From Desulfobacterales bacterium (GTDB taxonomy: Bacteria; Desulfobacterota; Desulfobacteria; Desulfobacterales; C00003060): a stretch of DNA of 5,723 nt. The translations under genes and the position numbers were made by a program. The stretch is from assembly GCA_030668505.1 (NCBI GenBank), contig DAOUTV010000139.1, positions 1 to 5,723 on the forward strand. The letters are read 5' to 3'. Shown here piece by piece: positions 3,482 to 5,723 of this stretch. The stretch's first letter is position 1; each line of letters begins with the position of its first letter. The notes beneath the pieces were generated by a model. It searched no databases. It was given only the letters and a program-made list of their open reading frames with translations, and was not told the origin of the DNA.

Positions 3482-5695
3482 TCAAGCCGGAAATTCTATA
3501 ATAAATTTTGTCCCCGTAGGTTGATTGTCCTGGACCCGGATGTATCCATTGTGGTCTTCAACGATAGTGCTGGCAATAGAAAGTCCAAGTCCCATGCCCG
3601 TTTTCTTGGTGGAAAAATAGGGTTCAAAGAGCCGAATCTTATCTTCAGGTGATATCCCCGCTCCCGTGTCACTAACCTCCAGTCGCACAATTTTAAGAAT
3701 TGGATCAAAGCTCATTGCCACGCCAATGGCCCCCTTTCCGTCCATAGCTCCAATGGCATTGTCAATCAAGTTTATCATAACACGCTTGATCTGCTGTCGG
3801 TCAAGATTTAGCTGTGGAATGTCCGGCTCTGAATGGATTTCAAACAAGATGTCTGGACGTCCCTCCCGGTAAAGGGCCACTGCATCTTCCACAATCTCGG
3901 GCAACCGGGACGGCTCAGGGATTGATGCGGGGAGCCTGGCAAAAGTGGAAAATTCGTTCACAAGGTTTCGTATTTGATCAACTTGATCGATTATGGTCTG
4001 GGTACACTCTTTGAAAACAGAATTATCCCTGACAATTTGATCACCATACTTCCGCATTAGTCTTTGCGCAGAAAGCTTAATAGGAGTAAGGGGGTTTTTA
4101 ACCTCATGGGCTATCCTACGCGCTACCTCACGCCAAGCCGCCATCCTCTGGGCCTTCTCGATCTCCGTAAGGTCATCAAAGACAACGACCATCCCCATGT
4201 AACGATCTTTGTCGTCTTTGAGGGCCGTGAGATGAGCCATGAAAGTGCGGACGGCCCTATCGATGGTTATCCTAACAGGCCTTTCCACAGAGTTCCCTGG
4301 GCTATTTTCCAGTTTTTCGAGGAGGTCTTTTGCTAACTCCAGGTGTTCTGGGCTTAGAATTTTTTTGTAGCTTCGATTCAACACGTTTCCCGACTTGCAC
4401 CCAAGCATCTTTTCTGCCGACTTGTTGATGGTAGAAATAAACCCTGCGGCATTGATTGAAACAACACCAGTAGAGACATTCCTTAATACTGTCGCCATGT
4501 AAAGTCGCCTTTGTTCAATCTCAAGGTTTCGTTCCCCGAGTTCCCTGGCCGATAACTCAAGTTGTTGCTTGCCTGCTCTCAAGTCACGAGTCATCCTGTT
4601 AAAGGCGTTGACCAAAGTGCCCATTTCATCATCGGTGACCCCGTCTATAGTAAAGTTCATGTCTCCTTCTGCCACGCGCCGTGTTCCCTCGGCGAGTTCC
4701 TGTATAGGAATTGTCAGTGTCTTTGCCAAGTAGAATCCGAACCAGGTGGCGCAGAATATGATCAGCAAGGCCACAATGGAAAGTGTTATCAGGTGGCTGA
4801 CCTGGATAGGCCATTTCATCATCTTCATTTGTTGGTATTGATCAAACCCACGTGAAATAGCGGCCATATTTTCAGAAAGGCTGGTCGGAATAACGGTGGT
4901 GACAGCTACCACACCAATGGCTTCATCCGGACCCGCATTATATGGAATGCACCCAAGGGTTCTTATTATCTCACCTGAAGGGAAGCGGCCTGTCAGTGTA
5001 GTAAAGTTGACCTCGTGAAGCTCCTTTTGTATCGCATCTGCTGACACCACACTAAATGGAGTTCCTTCTAGCTCTGCATCAATAGCTACTGCCAACCGCT
5101 CTGAGTGGGTGGAATAGACCTCGATCACGTGGATGTTAAAGGCCCTCTGGGCAACCCGAATATAATGGGCCAGAGCTTTTCTATTTTCTTCTTTCAGCAA
5201 ATTCCTGCGCACCACTTGATAAGCAATCCGTTCCAGATAGAAACGGTTGTTTTCTATGCAATGCTTATACACATACCTGCCAACATCTAAGGATTTTTCC
5301 AGAGAGTGTTCCACGGGCACGTTGAACCAGAATGCCACGCTGGAGGTTATGAACTGGATCGAAAAGAAAAACAGAAGGATGGTCGGAATCAGGGAAAGGC
5401 CGGCAAAGGCCACTACAAGCTTGGTCCGCAGTTTGGACCCCATGACCTTTCTTCTTCGGTCATAGAGAAGCTTAACAACATTTCTGAAAACCAAGAAGAT
5501 CAACAACAGCAACACAAGCATGTTGAAGTTGATGAGGATGAACATGATGACAGTATTGGAAATGGGCAGACCCGCCCCAAAGCGGACGACCCTGGTTTCC
5601 ACATATGTGAGGATGCCTACCACCACAAGAAGAACCAGCATAATTATCCATTCACGTTTGCGGCGATTGGCTTCTTCTTCTGATATTTTTGCCAT
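3482..5695 (-). CDS. NtrY-like membrane sensor histidine kinase
   Basis: The 737-residue protein is an inner-membrane histidine kinase of the NtrY architecture. Hydrophobic segments at about 17-34, 48-70 and 92-118 are followed by an extracytoplasmic region (about 121-300) and a fourth segment (about 302-324). Basic clusters RRKRE (11-15) and RRRK (80-83) place the N-terminus and first loop in the cytoplasm. Then come a HAMP domain (about 325-378), a coiled linker, a PAS domain (about 395-510), the dimerisation/phosphoacceptor domain with H530 in RRIAHEVKNPLTPIKLSAQRL, and a HATPase domain with N-box NLIDNAIGAM (642-651), DTGAGI (676-681) and GMGLGLS (700-706). All catalytic boxes are intact. 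It should autophosphorylate and pass phosphate to the response regulator downstream. The ATG at 5695 has AAGG (5704-5707) 8 nt upstream. The signal sensed cannot be read from the sequence, and the link to nitrogen control is by family name only. Confidence 0.94.
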   Translation of the reverse strand: MAKISEEEANRRKREWIIMLVLLVVVGILTYVETRVVRFGAGLPISNTVIMFILINFNMLVLLLLIFLVFRNVVKLLYDRRRKVMGSKLRTKLVVAFAGLSLIPTILLFFFSIQFITSSVAFWFNVPVEHSLEKSLDVGRYVYKHCIENNRFYLERIAYQVVRRNLLKEENRKALAHYIRVAQRAFNIHVIEVYSTHSERLAVAIDAELEGTPFSVVSADAIQKELHEVNFTTLTGRFPSGEIIRTLGCIPYNAGPDEAIGVVAVTTVIPTSLSENMAAISRGFDQYQQMKMMKWPIQVSHLITLSIVALLIIFCATWFGFYLAKTLTIPIQELAEGTRRVAEGDMNFTIDGVTDDEMGTLVNAFNRMTRDLRAGKQQLELSARELGERNLEIEQRRLYMATVLRNVSTGVVSINAAGFISTINKSAEKMLGCKSGNVLNRSYKKILSPEHLELAKDLLEKLENSPGNSVERPVRITIDRAVRTFMAHLTALKDDKDRYMGMVVVFDDLTEIEKAQRMAAWREVARRIAHEVKNPLTPIKLSAQRLMRKYGDQIVRDNSVFKECTQTIIDQVDQIRNLVNEFSTFARLPASIPEPSRLPEIVEDAVALYREGRPDILFEIHSEPDIPQLNLDRQQIKRVMINLIDNAIGAMDGKGAIGVAMSFDPILKIVRLEVSDTGAGISPEDKIRLFEPYFSTKKTGMGLGLSIASTIVEDHNGYIRVQDNQPTGTKFIIEFPA

Positions 5696-5723
5696 CTATA
5701 ATGCCTTGTAATTTCTACAACTA

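Overview
The window carries five genes, all on the minus strand. In transcription order (high to low coordinates) they are a membrane sensor histidine kinase of NtrY type, a sigma-54-dependent response regulator of NtrX type, rsmD (16S rRNA guanine-N2 methyltransferase), coaD (phosphopantetheine adenylyltransferase) and the first 42 codons of a LysR-family regulator that runs off the left edge. The gene set, moderate GC, the CysB-like LysR N-terminus and the repeat-rich spacers suggest a member of the Desulfobacterota (former Deltaproteobacteria, sulfate-reducer-like). That placement is inferred from family resemblance and was not tested by any search.

Layout: 3482-5695 kinase; 3006-3481 a 476-bp spacer packed with repeats; 1653-3005 response regulator; 1585-1652 short spacer with a hairpin; 1030-1584 rsmD; 839-1029 a spacer holding a palindromic repeat; 347-838 coaD; 127-346 a spacer holding two inverted-repeat structures; 1-126 start of lysR. 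The kinase and regulator should form a phosphorelay that senses an envelope or periplasmic signal and activates RpoN-dependent promoters. rsmD and coaD are a common housekeeping neighbour pair (ribosome modification and coenzyme A synthesis) and need have no functional link to the two-component system.

The most unusual part is between the genes. Every spacer longer than 100 bp contains an imperfect inverted repeat, and several arms are themselves built from short tandem units: 8-mers of CCAnnnCT type near lysR, 8-mers of GTTCAnnG type between rsmD and coaD, 7-mers of ATTGACG type before the response regulator, and 9/10-mers of CTTTAGCTCA type after the kinase. These look like several families of small non-coding palindromic elements. 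Two of them sit inside what would normally be a tight kinase-regulator operon. One heptamer array extends the response-regulator reading frame upstream and creates a false earlier start; the ribosome binding site supports a GTG at 3005. I see no tRNA, rRNA, CRISPR array or protein-coding mobile element.
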